From positions 1-40,292 of the forward strand of contig CAIYJV010000089.1 of NCBI GenBank assembly GCA_903926605.1: 40,292 bases of DNA, given 5' to 3'. Both the position numbers and the translations under genes were made by a program. Below are positions 16,344 to 26,900 of the stretch, piece after piece. How positions within the stretch are numbered: position 1 is the first letter of the stretch; each line of letters opens with the position of its first letter. Source of the DNA: an uncultured Bacteroidota bacterium. Lineage in GTDB: Bacteria; Bacteroidota; Bacteroidia; Chitinophagales; Chitinophagaceae. The notes under the pieces were generated by a model. The model did not search any database. It saw only the letters and a program-made list of their open reading frames with translations, and was not told the origin of the DNA.

Positions 16344-16820
16344 CTACCCCTTCATCAACAACACATTTGCCGTAGCGACTATGCCTTCTTCCCGGCCAAT
16401 GAAACTAAGATGTTCTGTGGTGGTTGCCTTGATAGAGATCGCGTCTATTTCCACTTCCAGTACGCTCGCGATCGTGGCCCGCATCTCGTCCACATATTTG
16501 CGGATCTTGGGGGCCTGCAACAGGATCGTTGAATCTGCATTTACCAGTTTATAACCCCTGGCCCGAACGAGCTCGTAAGTTTTAGTGAGCAGAACTTTGG
16601 AATCAATACCCTTGAAAGCGGCATCTGTATCGGGGAAATGCTGTCCGATATCACCCATGGACAGCGCACCCAGAAGCGCATCGCAAATGGCGTGCAGCAG
16701 CACATCTGCATCCGAATGCCCCAAAGCGCCCTTGCTGTGTGGAATGTGGATCCCACCCAGCCAAAACTCCCTGCCCTCCACCATCTTGTGGAAGTCTATA
16801 CCCTGCCCGATCCTTAACAT
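16344..16820 (-). CDS. ispF: 2-C-methyl-D-erythritol 2,4-cyclodiphosphate synthase
   Basis: The 158-residue length is standard for IspF. The metal ligands are in place: D9 and H11 in RIGQGIDFH and H43 in SDADVLLHAICDALLGA. FPDTD and the C-terminal ATTTEHLSFIGREEGI, which line the CDP and cyclisation site, are also present. The enzyme converts CDP-methylerythritol 2-phosphate to the cyclic diphosphate in the MEP isoprenoid pathway and works as a cytoplasmic trimer. It follows hutU after 20 bp on the same strand and is probably read from the hutU promoter, an odd partnership because the pathways are unrelated. No other MEP gene is in the window. Confidence 0.95.
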   Translation of the reverse strand: MLRIGQGIDFHKMVEGREFWLGGIHIPHSKGALGHSDADVLLHAICDALLGALSMGDIGQHFPDTDAAFKGIDSKVLLTKTYELVRARGYKLVNADSTILLQAPKIRKYVDEMRATIASVLEVEIDAISIKATTTEHLSFIGREEGIVATANVLLMKG

Positions 16821-16840
16821 CAGAAATTGTTTTAACTCAA

Positions 16841-18493
16841 TTATAAATTCAATCCGAATTTGGCTCCGGTCTCAATCGCTTCTTCATACCCGGCATCCGC
16901 ATGACGGATCACACCCATGGCCGGATCATTGTGTAACACGCGGCGCAGACGCTCTTCGGCATCTGCTGTACCATCGGCGACGATCACCATACCGGCATGG
17001 AGCGAATACCCCATACCCACACCACCACCATGGTGGAAGGACACCCAGCTAGCACCGCCCGCTGTGTTGATAAGGGCATTGAGTATGGGCCAATCGGCCA
17101 CAGCATCACTCCCGTCTTTCATGGCTTCTGTCTCCCGGTTTGGAGAAGCCACCGACCCCGTATCCAGATGGTCCCGACCAATGACGATCGGAGCCTTTAC
17201 CTTACCGGTGCGCACCAGTTCGTTGAAAAGCAAACCTGCTTTTTCACGATCACCCATTCCGAGCCAGCAAATACGTGCGGGAAGGCCCTGGAATGCAATG
17301 CGGTCGCGAGCCATGGTAAGCCAGCGGTTCAGGCCTTTGTTCTCCGGGAACAATTCCATCAACGCCTTATCTGTAGTATAAATATCTTCCGGATCTCCGC
17401 TTAAAGCCACCCAGCGAAACGGCCCCTTGCCCTCGCAGAACAGAGGGCGAATATATGCTGGCACGAAGCCCGGGAAATCGAATGCATTTTCCACACCACG
17501 CTTGTCCTTAGCCTGACCGCGTATGTTATTGCCGTAGTCGAAAGTGATGGCACCGCGTTTCTGTAATTCCAGCATCTGGCGCACATGGCGGGCGATTGTA
17601 TCCAATGAGCGACTTTCGTATTCCACTGGGTCAGCCTGGCGAAGTGTATTCGCTTCTGCCACCGTCATACCCTCTGGAAAATAGCCAATGAGCGCGTCGT
17701 GTGCCGACGTCTGATCGGTAAGCGTATCGGGTGTTATATTGCGGTCTATCATGCGCTGCAGCAGATCAACAGCATTGCAGCATACGCCTATAGATATCCC
17801 CTCTCCATTTGCCTTGGCCTGTAGCGCCCAGTCAATTCCTTCGTCTATATTGCTGGTCCACTTGTCGAGATAGCGTGTTTCCACTCGTTTCAGTATGCGC
17901 CATTCTTCCATTTCGGCTGCCAGGCAGACACCCTCATTCATAGTGATCGCAAGCGGCTGAGCGCCACCCATACCGCCAAGTCCGGCAGTTACGTTGAGTG
18001 TGCCTTTCAGCGATCCGTTATAATGCTTGTTTGCAAGCGACAAATATGTTTCGTAAGTGCCCTGAACTATACCCTGAGAACCAATGTATATCCAGCTTCC
18101 CGCGGTCATCTGACCATACATCATCAAGCCCTTGGCTTCCAATTCCCGGAAGTGCTCCCAGGTTGCCCAGCGACCCACCAGATTTGAATTGGCGATAAGT
18201 ACCCTTGGCGCATTTTTATGCGACCTTAGAATACCGACGGGCTTACCACTCTGTACCATCAGCGTTTCGTCTTCCTCAAGATCGCGCAGGCAGGAAAGTA
18301 TTTTGTCAAAACTCTCCCAGTTACGGGCTGCCTTACCTATCCCACCATAAACCACCAGATCCTGAGGCCTTTCGGCTACTTCGGGGTCAAGGTTGTTTTG
18401 AATCATACGGTAGGCTGCTTCGGTCACCCAGCTTTTACAACTCAGTGTGTTTCCCCTTGGTGCACGTATCACTCTTGCAGAAGTCGTTGTCAT
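16841..18493 (-). CDS. hutU: Urocanate hydratase
   Basis: The 550-residue protein matches the whole family. It carries [14 protein letters not shown] near residue 49, which contributes to NAD+ binding, then [10 protein letters not shown] at 171-180, and the catalytic cysteine C409 in [11 protein letters not shown]409 corresponds to C410 of the Pseudomonas putida enzyme. [11 protein letters not shown] near the C-terminus is also conserved. It adds water to urocanate to give imidazolonepropionate, the second step of histidine degradation, in the cytosol. The usual partners hutH, hutI and hutG are not in the window. A TAnnTTTG promoter lies about 45 bp upstream, and a small hairpin (GCGGA-CACA-TCCGC, 18503-18516) sits in the leader just before the start codon. 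Confidence 0.97.
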   Translation of the reverse strand: MTTTSARVIRAPRGNTLSCKSWVTEAAYRMIQNNLDPEVAERPQDLVVYGGIGKAARNWESFDKILSCLRDLEEDETLMVQSGKPVGILRSHKNAPRVLIANSNLVGRWATWEHFRELEAKGLMMYGQMTAGSWIYIGSQGIVQGTYETYLSLANKHYNGSLKGTLNVTAGLGGMGGAQPLAITMNEGVCLAAEMEEWRILKRVETRYLDKWTSNIDEGIDWALQAKANGEGISIGVCCNAVDLLQRMIDRNITPDTLTDQTSAHDALIGYFPEGMTVAEANTLRQADPVEYESRSLDTIARHVRQMLELQKRGAITFDYGNNIRGQAKDKRGVENAFDFPGFVPAYIRPLFCEGKGPFRWVALSGDPEDIYTTDKALMELFPENKGLNRWLTMARDRIAFQGLPARICWLGMGDREKAGLLFNELVRTGKVKAPIVIGRDHLDTGSVASPNRETEAMKDGSDAVADWPILNALINTAGGASWVSFHHGGGVGMGYSLHAGMVIVADGTADAEERLRRVLHNDPAMGVIRHADAGYEEAIETGAKFGLNL

Positions 18494-18871
18494 ATTATAA
18501 GTGCGGACACATCCGCCTGTGTTTTAAGAATCAGGGTGCAAAATTAGAATTTGTTTCTGCAAATCGGCAAAAAATCAGGAACCTCCGAATTACGGACTTT
18601 GCGATAACACTTGCCACCGCTAGAAATTTTAATTGAACCCATTTACTATTTTGTATTTTTTATATCTAAACATTAATCTGCATGCAATTATCCAATTCAC
18701 AAAACCCGTCGAACCTATGAAAAGCAATCCAGCAGCCATTTACCCAAAACAGTGATAACAAACATTGTATTCACTAACCGGCGTCACCAGACAGCGAAAA
18801 CATACCAATTATTTTTGTTATTGTAAAATTCCTGACTGCGAACCAATTCCAAAATTCAATAAATCAATCTT
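18494..18871. other. Divergent intergenic region of hutU and the 117-aa gene
   Basis: The 378 bp hold the hutU promoter and leader hairpin at the left and a possible promoter for the small gene at the right. The middle is AT-rich. I saw no tRNA or coding sequence in it. Confidence 0.5.
18539..18571 (-). promoter_or_regulatory. hutU promoter, Bacteroidota type
   Basis: Reading the minus strand, TTTG (18571-18568) is followed after 21 bases by TAATTTTG (18546-18539), a full TAnnTTTG match. The spacing equals the known consensus and is within one base of the sod site in this window. The expected start near 18531 gives a leader of about 40 bases. Confidence 0.5.
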
Positions 18872-19225
18872 ATGTTTGAACAGGGGCCTGAGTATTTTTT
18901 CGACAATATAGTATTGTCCACGTACGAGCGAAACATTTTGAATAAGATCATCCCGGGGTTTGATTCAGATAAGGAGTTTAATCTGTATGACCTGATACAG
19001 GACGCAATTTCTCCCAACTTTATTTTCCCGAGTCAGAACGGCGACATTCTGGAGACATTTTACGAACTGAGGGATTATTTACTGGGAAAGGGTGTCATTT
19101 CAGAGGTACATGAAATGCAGACATACCAGGTAACAGATCTGGGGAAAACGCTGAAGACATGCGGTACGATCGAGGGATATGACGCGCAAATGCTGGTAAC
19201 ACACAATCGTCACTTGATGAACTGA
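18872..19225 (+). CDS. Small hypothetical protein, possibly winged-helix fold (117 aa)
   Basis: The product is not recognised. It is soluble and acidic in its first half, without a signal peptide or membrane segment. The C-terminal part reads ...YQVTDLGKTLKTCGTIEGYDAQ, resembling the wing and last helix of small winged-helix proteins that occur singly in Bacteroidota; this is a weak structural guess. ATG 18872 is the first start in the frame. TATTTTTG at 18810-18817 could be a -7 promoter element. It converges with the sigma-54 activator gene, with 11 bp between the ends. Codon use looks like that of neighbouring core genes, so it is likely real. Confidence 0.6.
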   Translation: MFEQGPEYFFDNIVLSTYERNILNKIIPGFDSDKEFNLYDLIQDAISPNFIFPSQNGDILETFYELRDYLLGKGVISEVHEMQTYQVTDLGKTLKTCGTIEGYDAQMLVTHNRHLMN

Positions 19226-19236
19226 AAACGCATACG

Positions 19237-20598
19237 TCAGCCCTTTAGTCCATATTCTTCTATTTTACGGTACAGCGTAGCCAGACCTATGTCCAGCAAA
19301 CGGGCAGCCTCAGGCTTGTTGCCCTGAGTCATTCCCAGTACTTTTTTTATGTGTTGCCGCTCTACTGCAGCCAGCGTAAGACTCCCGGTAAAATGAACCT
19401 CCGATTCCTGGCCACCCGAAAGTAGTTGCATTTCGTAAGGAAGACTTCCGATGGTGATGAGGCCGGAATCCTCCAGAATCACTGCCCGCTCCATTACGTT
19501 TTTAAGCTCCCGTACGTTTCCGGGCCAGCTATGGGCCATAAGGGCCTGCTGAACAGGTAATTCCAGATCCACAATTTGTTTTTTAACTTTTAGGTTGTAT
19601 TCCTGTACAAATTGGCGCGCCATAACCAGTACATCGCCCTCCCGCTCACGCAATGCCGGTAGGCTGATGGTAAAAACGGCAAGTCTGTAATACAGATCGC
19701 TGCGAAACTGACCTTTTTCAATCGCTTGTTGCAATGCACAGTTGGTAGCGGCAATAATTCGCACATCGGCCGTATATTCGGTTGGGTCACCGACGCGGTA
19801 AAACGAGCCATTCTCCAAAAACCGCAACAACTTGGGCTGAAGCTCCGTCGGCATATCGCCTATCTCGTCCAGAAACAAAGTGCCACCTTTAGCTTCTTCG
19901 ATCAACCCCTTCTTGTCACGGATCGCGCCCGTGAACGCACCGGCCTTGTAACCAAATAACTCACTTTCAATGATATCTTTGCCCAGCGCGCTGCAATTTA
20001 AAGCCACAAAAGGACCGGCTGCACGAGTGCTGTTGCAATGAATAGCATTTGCAAAAACTTCCTTACCCGTGCCCGTTTCTCCCCGCAACATCACGGCAGC
20101 GCCAGTGGGTGCTACCTTACGTGCCAGCGTAACTGCCTGCTGCATGGCACTGCTTTGGCCGACAATATTTTCAAACCCATATTTTTTATGAAGCCGCTTT
20201 TCCAGTTCCTCCACTTTCCGTGCCAGGCGCACCTTTTCGGTTACCCTGCTCAAAAGCGGGATGATCTTGTCGTTGTCGTTCCCCTTGACTATATAATCGA
20301 AAACGCCGTTTTTTATGGCTCGTACACTGTCGGCTATATTTCCAAAAGCGGTGAGTAGTATGGTTTCCATCGCCGGAAATTCGGATTTCAGATTTGCCGA
20401 AAAATCCACCCCGTTCCCATCCGGCAGACGCACGTCGCAAAGCAGGATATCAATGGGCTCCTGAGCTAGTATGCGCCGGCCCTCTTCCAGTTTGGAAGCA
20501 GTGAGAACCCTGTAACCCTCCAGCGCTATGATCCGCTTCAGCAAATTGCGAACCTTATCTTCATCGTCTATGATCAATATGTTGTAGGAGACTGCCAT
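19237..20598 (-). CDS. Sigma-54-dependent response regulator, NtrC family (453 aa)
   Basis: Three domains are visible. The receiver domain (1-115) has the acidic pair in ILIIDDED, phosphoacceptor D55 (LLCDVRLPDG), T83 and K105. The AAA+ domain (about 145-375) has Walker A GETGTGKE at 173-180, the sigma-54 contact motif GAFTGA at 220-225 and Walker B GGTLFLDEIG at 238-247. The C-terminal Fis-type helix-turn-helix includes QGNKPEAARLLDIGLATLYR. It should activate RpoN-dependent promoters when phosphorylated. The lysine in the receiver is followed by glycine (VKGN) where proline is usual. ATG 20598 is preferred; an ATG at 20604 and a TTG at 20607 are also in frame. No histidine kinase is adjacent, so the partner is unknown. 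Confidence 0.93.
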   Translation of the reverse strand: MAVSYNILIIDDEDKVRNLLKRIIALEGYRVLTASKLEEGRRILAQEPIDILLCDVRLPDGNGVDFSANLKSEFPAMETILLTAFGNIADSVRAIKNGVFDYIVKGNDNDKIIPLLSRVTEKVRLARKVEELEKRLHKKYGFENIVGQSSAMQQAVTLARKVAPTGAAVMLRGETGTGKEVFANAIHCNSTRAAGPFVALNCSALGKDIIESELFGYKAGAFTGAIRDKKGLIEEAKGGTLFLDEIGDMPTELQPKLLRFLENGSFYRVGDPTEYTADVRIIAATNCALQQAIEKGQFRSDLYYRLAVFTISLPALREREGDVLVMARQFVQEYNLKVKKQIVDLELPVQQALMAHSWPGNVRELKNVMERAVILEDSGLITIGSLPYEMQLLSGGQESEVHFTGSLTLAAVERQHIKKVLGMTQGNKPEAARLLDIGLATLYRKIEEYGLKG

Positions 20599-20753
20599 CG
20601 GCATCAAAATTAATCAGTTTCAGGTTCCCGCCGGTTCATATTCCGGGAATTCAGCTTTCAGCCAGGCTGTATTCCAACCAAAATTTGACTATTTATAACA
20701 TTTCAGTGGAAGCTCCTCCAGCCAAATCAAAATTTTCAATTTAAGTTTGCACC

Positions 20754-21797
20754 ATGAAGCAATCAGGGGCATTCCTTGCCGCTATCGTATTGATTTTGAT
20801 GTTGGCTATGGCCTGCAACAGTCATAAGTCCGGGTCCCCGGAGGACAACAACCCGGTTTTCAAACAGGATCCGGTCTTGAAATCTATGACCGAGGAGATT
20901 GGTAAAAATCCAGCCAATCCAGCCCTGTGGGTAGACCGTGGCAATGCACTGCGTAAAATGAAGCTGGATTCGCTGGCTATAAACGACTATAAACACGCCA
21001 TAACGCTGGACTCCAACAATGCATCACTTTACAGCCTCGTCGGCGACCTGCTGTTCGAGCGCAAGGATATTGAAGGATCGGTGCAATGGTTGAGAAAAGC
21101 ACTGGAAAAAGACCCGAAAGACAAAAAAGCAAGACTGAAAGTAGCAAAAATGCTACTGTATATCGGTAAACATGCCGAAGGGTTCCAGCAAGTAGATATT
21201 GTGTTACGGGCCGACGCTTTTAGCCCGGAGGCATACTTCCTCAAGGGAATGCTCTACAAGGACATGAAAGACACAGCTAAGGCACTGTCGCAGTTTCTAA
21301 CTGCCGTACAGGTGGCCCCGGACTACAAAGACGCTATCGTCCAGCTGGGCATGATCTATTCTAACCGAAAGGATTCTATCGCACTGAAATATCTGGACAA
21401 TGCCTCTAAAATAGACACCACCGATGTTTTCCCGATTTTTGCGCGCGGCGTTTTTTATCAGGACCTGAAAGATTTTGTCAGAGCCAAGGAAGAATACAAA
21501 AAATGTATTCTCCGCGACCGGCATTATGTGGATGCTTACTTTAATATGGGCAACATACTCATGCAACAGGATTCGGCTGAGAAATCAATGCGTCAGTATG
21601 CTATGGTCTTAAAGGTAGACCCTCGCAACCCCACTGCATACTACGATCGGGGTGTATGTTATGAAGTATTGGACAGCATGAAACTGGCAATTGAAGACTA
21701 CCGCCACGCACTGGTTCTTGACCCCGCCTACAATAGCCCGAAGGAAGCACTGAAACGCCTGAAAGTGAAAGACGTTCCACCCCAGGCCAAACCCTGA
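20754..21797 (+). CDS. TPR-repeat lipoprotein (347 aa)
   Basis: The N-terminus is a lipoprotein signal peptide, MKQSGAFLAAIVLILMLAMAC, with the lipobox LAMAC. The rest contains consecutive 34-residue TPR units, for example NPALWVDRGNALRKMKLDSL, SLYSLVGDLLFERKDIEGSV, PEAYFLKGMLYKDMKDTAKA and PTAYYDRGVCYEVLDSMKLA; I count about eight. TPR arrays bind partner proteins; this one would be anchored in the envelope facing the periplasm or the surface. rpe follows after 33 bp on the same strand, so they are probably co-transcribed. TAAGTTTG at 20742-20749 is a possible promoter with an almost leaderless start. The function is not known. Confidence 0.85.
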   Translation: MKQSGAFLAAIVLILMLAMACNSHKSGSPEDNNPVFKQDPVLKSMTEEIGKNPANPALWVDRGNALRKMKLDSLAINDYKHAITLDSNNASLYSLVGDLLFERKDIEGSVQWLRKALEKDPKDKKARLKVAKMLLYIGKHAEGFQQVDIVLRADAFSPEAYFLKGMLYKDMKDTAKALSQFLTAVQVAPDYKDAIVQLGMIYSNRKDSIALKYLDNASKIDTTDVFPIFARGVFYQDLKDFVRAKEEYKKCILRDRHYVDAYFNMGNILMQQDSAEKSMRQYAMVLKVDPRNPTAYYDRGVCYEVLDSMKLAIEDYRHALVLDPAYNSPKEALKRLKVKDVPPQAKP

Positions 21798-21830
21798 CAA
21801 AAACTCAATAAACATAAAACAACATTATAT

Positions 21831-22484
21831 ATGGCTATCATCGCGCCTTCCATGCTTTCCGCTGATTTCCTGCGCCTTGGCGAGGAAATAGAAATGATCA
21901 ATAAAAGTGATGCCGACTGGTTTCACCTCGACGTCATGGACGGCAGGTTCGTACCCAATATCACATTCGGCATGCCCGTGATCGCAGCCATGAAACGTGC
22001 CGCCCGGAAACCGTTTGACGTGCACCTGATGATCTTGGAACCTGAAAAATACTTTGAAGGATTTGCAAAAGCCGGAGCCGACATATTATCTGTTCATTAC
22101 GAAGCATCCACTCACCTGCACCGAAACCTGCAGGTGATAAAATCGCTGGGAATGAAGGCTGGCGTGGTACTCAATCCTCATACACCCGTCAATTTGCTGG
22201 CAGACATTCTTTCTGACATAGATCTGGTATGCCTGATGTCGGTAAATCCAGGTTTTGGTGGCCAGAAATTCATAGACCAGACCACCCACAAAATAAAACA
22301 GCTGAAGCAAATGCGCAACGAATGTGGTGCTCACTGTCTGATTGAAATAGACGGCGGGGTGACACTGGACAACGCTAAAATGCTGCTAAAATGCGGCGCA
22401 GATGTATTGGTTGCCGGCAATACTGTATTTGGAGCAGTAGATCCCACAGCAACTATTGCACAACTTAAAGCTATCAGTGCCTGA
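21831..22484 (+). CDS. rpe: Ribulose-phosphate 3-epimerase
   Basis: The 217-residue TIM-barrel enzyme has the family signatures: APSMLSADF at the N-terminus, FHLDVMDGRFVPNITFG with the catalytic metal-binding aspartate and histidine, DVHLMI, the phosphate loop MSVNPGFGGQKF, and the second catalytic aspartate in IEIDGGV. It interconverts ribulose 5-phosphate and xylulose 5-phosphate in the pentose phosphate pathway, in the cytosol. The length is normal and all key residues are present. It is the second gene after the TPR lipoprotein and converges with the next gene, with 20 bp between the ends. Confidence 0.97.
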   Translation: MAIIAPSMLSADFLRLGEEIEMINKSDADWFHLDVMDGRFVPNITFGMPVIAAMKRAARKPFDVHLMILEPEKYFEGFAKAGADILSVHYEASTHLHRNLQVIKSLGMKAGVVLNPHTPVNLLADILSDIDLVCLMSVNPGFGGQKFIDQTTHKIKQLKQMRNECGAHCLIEIDGGVTLDNAKMLLKCGADVLVAGNTVFGAVDPTATIAQLKAISA

Positions 22485-22504
22485 TCCTGCTTCATGTGCA
22501 AGAA

Positions 22505-23620
22505 TTAACGCACCACTTCTAATTTGCTGGCGATGCCGGCACCGTTTGCAGTTCGTATGGTGTAAATATAAGCGCCCGGCGCAAGATTGGCAGTATTGAA
22601 TCTAAGGCTATGCGGACCATTTGCCAGGCCCTTCCAATCCCTGACTGCAACCACACGCCCGTTCAGGTCGTTCACGGAAACCACAACGTCGTCAGGCTGG
22701 GACAGATTTACCAAAATGTCGGTATAGGCATCTGCCGGATTGGGCATATTGCCCATAAAAGCCAGATTGTTCCTTGAAACTGAATTTACCCCGTTCGGAT
22801 TGCCAATCACCACAATCGGGAAAACTGCGAGGTTATTGAAGATAGAATCGTTCTGCGTATAATTGTCGTACCAGTTCCCATCAGCATACATTGTGGCGTT
22901 TTGCACCTGCAAAATGGTATCCGTGGTCGTATCGGTACCGCTAATATTGACTTGTACGGTATATGCCGGTGAATTTCGCTCTCCGTTTTTAGTACACTGC
23001 AAAGAAATCGTATCTCCATTCAGCGTTTCGAAAGAATAATCCAGTGTAAATCCGACGAAAAAAGTACTACCCGTGTTGACCCAGGGCGGAGGGAAATAAA
23101 AACTCTTCTGCGTATCTGCAACTGGTCCGATACCGAGCTGGGTAAACGGAACCATCACACTGTCTGATATGGATACTGGGAACCCTGAATAGCTGACCTG
23201 TTGAGCGACAGTGATCGGATCGCCCATACTCCAAACCTTAAAAGTTGCGTTGTGTGCCGAAGCGCCATTTACGGTACCTGCGAACAAAGCATACACCCCT
23301 ATTACGGCCACCGTGCTGTCGGCTGAGTTCAGGCTGTATCGCTCAGCAAAACCCTTGTCACCATAAACATTGGTTCCGGTATAATATCCGCTGTCGCCAG
23401 AAGCAACCTGAAAAACGGTCAGCGTATCGGGATAGGTAAAATTAGTGTACCACGTAGTGTCTCCACTGCCCGATGTACGCGAAACCCTTCCGGATTGTGC
23501 AGGGCTGGCAATAACGTTCAGGCTCTGCCCGGCCTTGACCGATGCATTGCATTTACGGTCATAAGCGTATCCGGCAGTGCAAAAAAGACACAAAAGCAGT
23601 AACAGATCAAATTTCTTCAT
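22505..23620 (-). CDS. Secreted protein with T9SS sorting domain (371 aa)
   Basis: ATG 23620 gives a good signal peptide, MKKFDLLLLLCLFCTAGYA, where an in-frame start at 23662 would put a long extra tail before it. The middle part is rich in Ser, Thr, Tyr and beta-strand patterns but matches no family I recognise. About 80 C-terminal residues form a T9SS sorting domain (MPNPADAYTDILVNLSQ...LAPGAYIYTIRTANG). The protein should be exported by the Sec system, then by T9SS, and cleaved or anchored at the surface. It is read divergently from the giant Ig-like gene at 23960, so both could share control of the 339-bp region between them. Confidence 0.75.
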   Translation of the reverse strand: MKKFDLLLLLCLFCTAGYAYDRKCNASVKAGQSLNVIASPAQSGRVSRTSGSGDTTWYTNFTYPDTLTVFQVASGDSGYYTGTNVYGDKGFAERYSLNSADSTVAVIGVYALFAGTVNGASAHNATFKVWSMGDPITVAQQVSYSGFPVSISDSVMVPFTQLGIGPVADTQKSFYFPPPWVNTGSTFFVGFTLDYSFETLNGDTISLQCTKNGERNSPAYTVQVNISGTDTTTDTILQVQNATMYADGNWYDNYTQNDSIFNNLAVFPIVVIGNPNGVNSVSRNNLAFMGNMPNPADAYTDILVNLSQPDDVVVSVNDLNGRVVAVRDWKGLANGPHSLRFNTANLAPGAYIYTIRTANGAGIASKLEVVR

Positions 23621-23959
23621 CAGAACAAAAAACATTAAGCAACGCAAATTACCCAAATACACAGACCCTTTGCAATATTGCGGACGGCAAAACTACTTTT
23701 TTTACTTTATTTAACAGGAAACACTAATCTCACCACAAACAAGTGGCTGAGGCCAGGTTGTATAATAGGCGTAATTGAACCAAAATAAAAGCGTCAACGA
23801 AATCAATCCAATCCGTTATTTAACAGCGAAAAATTAGATTTTTTTATTTCATTAAGTAAATTATTACTATCTTACTGAGTGTTTTAGTAAATAAAACATA
23901 ACATATACTACCCAATGGGGTCACATTAATAACCCAGATTTGCAGTAAATTCTGCTGGT
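23621..23959. other. Divergent intergenic region of two T9SS cargo genes
   Basis: The 339 bp are AT-rich and probably hold both promoters. TAGTTTTG (complement of 23698-23705) could serve the leftward gene but lacks an upstream TTTG. I saw no gene here. Confidence 0.4.
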
Positions 23960-26900
23960 ATGCAACTGACACACGATCGCGGGAGAAATTGGCTTCTTTT
24001 TATTGGATGCCTGTTTGCTTTTGTCTTTTTTAATGACGGCGCTTTCGCGCAGACACCTATTGGTCCAAACACCTGGGGAGGCACAAATACCGATCCCGGG
24101 AGTGCAGCTCCATCAACCTACACGCCGTTGCCAGCAACCACAACGCCCGGTTCCACGGCTGTTTCTGTTTCACAGTGGAACCGCGGTTCCGGTATTACCT
24201 ACAACGCAGGTAGCAACCGTTATAATTCGAAAAACTGGTACTCGGCGGGAATCAGCACCGTTGCAGCGGCATTTACCGCAGGCAAGTACGTTTATTTTAC
24301 GGTAACCAATAACAGTACTACCGAGTTACAGATCACCAATATCTCAATTACGGGTGGTCAGGCCAGCGGCACCGGACCCAATACATTCGGCATGATGTAC
24401 CAGATCGGATCGGGCACCGCAACTGTATTTACAGCGTCTGTGGCTGGCCCTACGCCATCATTCAGTGGACTGGTAAACCTTTGTGCGGGTCAAACTGCCA
24501 CCTTCTACGTTTGTGGTTGGGGCGGTACGGCGGCAGCGGGAACCTGGAGTATTGGCGGTTCGTCGGGTACCGGGTCTACAGCTCCGGCATCCATTACAGC
24601 CAATTATGCGAATGCGATCGCCATAAGCGCCTCATCCAGTAGTTCTCCCGTAGTGGAAGGTGGCACCTTGCTTCTTACCGGCGGCACGGTAACACCGGGT
24701 GTAGCACCATACACTTATTCCTGGACCGGGCCTCTGGCATATTCGTCTACCGCGCAAAACCCAACTGTCCCGGGCGTTGCAACCAGTGCGTCCGGAACAT
24801 ATAGTTATTCTGCAACAGATGCTTTTGGTTGCAGCGTAAGCAATTCAACCAGCGTCACTGTGACTGCTGCTGTGAGTTGCTCCGGAACTCCTTTACCAGG
24901 AACTGCATCTGCCACGCCTGCCTCTTTTTGCAATAGCGGATCCTCCACTCTGGGTGTCACCGGAGGTACTGTTGCAACAGGCATCACCTATCAGTGGTTT
25001 TCAGCAAATAGTCCTACAGGGACTTTTACCGCCATCCCTGGAGCCACATTGAATTCATACACAACGCCAACGATCACATCGAATACTTATTACTTCCTGC
25101 AGACTACCTGCACCGGTTCTTCTGCGACTGTGGAATCCGATACGGTGGAGGTAGTCATAAACCCAATTCCAACAGGCATTGCCACCCCAACCGGCATTAC
25201 CACTTTAGATATCGGCGCTACCCTACCCCTTACAGACCCAACAACCGGCTTTACCACCGGCTGGATCAGCGGTTCAACCTCCGTTGCTTCAGTAGATGCA
25301 TCGGGCAATGTGACCGGACTGAGCGCAGGAACAACCGATATTACTTATTGTGTAACCAACACCTTTGGATGCACGGGCTATAGCACACCACTGACAATTA
25401 CCGTTAACCCCTACCCTTATTGCGTACCACCCGTCACTTCCAGCGGCGACGGTGTGGGATTTAATACATCTGGCGGCATTGCGGACATTACTTCCTATAC
25501 ACAGACCGGTACCTTTTTTAGTCGAGTAGCGACTGTTGGCATTACGACAAAACCCGGAGCAACTATATCTTATACAGTTTCAAATCCTTCGACTTATGCC
25601 TCGACAACTTATTACAGTTCGATCTGGGCCGACTGGAACCACAGCTACGTATTTGGAGACTCCACTTCCGAACAAATGCTGAGTGCACAAACCGTTACAT
25701 ACAGCGGCGGCACCTATAATGGCTCGTTCACGGTACCCACCACAGCCCGCGGCGGATTTACCGTGATGCGGGTGTCTATGGGTGAGTCTGCAGCCACAGA
25801 CTATACCGATCCATGCGGTGGTGGCTATGGCAGCGTAGTGGACTTCTATGTCAAAATACTTCCCGACATCACATTGGGCGCTACGCCTGTTGCTTGTCTG
25901 GGCGCCACTGCCGTGGAAACCATAAATGCCGTAACCGGCAGTGCGTCTGCATACTATATCAATTGGGACGCAACAGCATTGACCGCCGGTTTTTCAAATA
26001 TTTTAACCACTCCGCTGGGTAGTGACATCAGCATATCGATCCCTTCCACCCTGACCGGATTTTCAGCTCCCACAACTTACAATGGGACATTGTATGTAAC
26101 GAACGGCGCCTATGTGAGCACTGGCACACCGATCTCGGTTCTTGTAAATCCTTTTACTACAGTAGCACCATTAACTGGTGACTCCGTGGTTTGTGTTTCC
26201 TTGACCGGCACAATGAATGACATTACCCCTGCCGGCGCATGGGCTTCCACAAACCCACTCGTCGCTACCGTGGATGCATCCGGGCATTTCTCGGGTGTGG
26301 CGGCCGGCGTTACATCAATCAGCTATTCTGTAACTGGCTGTGGCACTGCAACAACCACTAAAAACATTACGGTAAATATGCTGCCGGATCCTGGTTCGAT
26401 ATCTGGCAACAACGAGGTTTGTCTCTCAGTACATGATACCCTATCTGAAACAATGACCGGAGGTGCCTGGAGTAGCAGCGCGTCGTCCGTCGCCACGATT
26501 GATGGTACGGGAATTGTGACCTGCGTTGGTGCGGGCGTCACCACAATTTCATATACCGTAACAGGATTTTGTGGTAACAGTTACGCAACGCGTACACTGA
26601 CCATAAACGATGTCCCAGAAGCTGGCACCATCACCGGCGATTCGGTATTTTGTCCTGCAGGATCGACTACGCTTTCTGAGTCTGCATCTGCCGGCGCCTG
26701 GAGCACCTCCAACACCGATGCCGCATCGGTATCGGTCGCTGGCGTACTGTCAGCCAATTCTCCCGGAATTGACACGGTGCTGTATACCATCACAAATATG
26801 TGCGGCTATTCTGTGGCTTCATTTCCCATTACTGTAAACTCACTCCCTCTCTTGGCTGTATTGGATGGACTTTCCAGCCTTTGCATATCAGACACCACGA

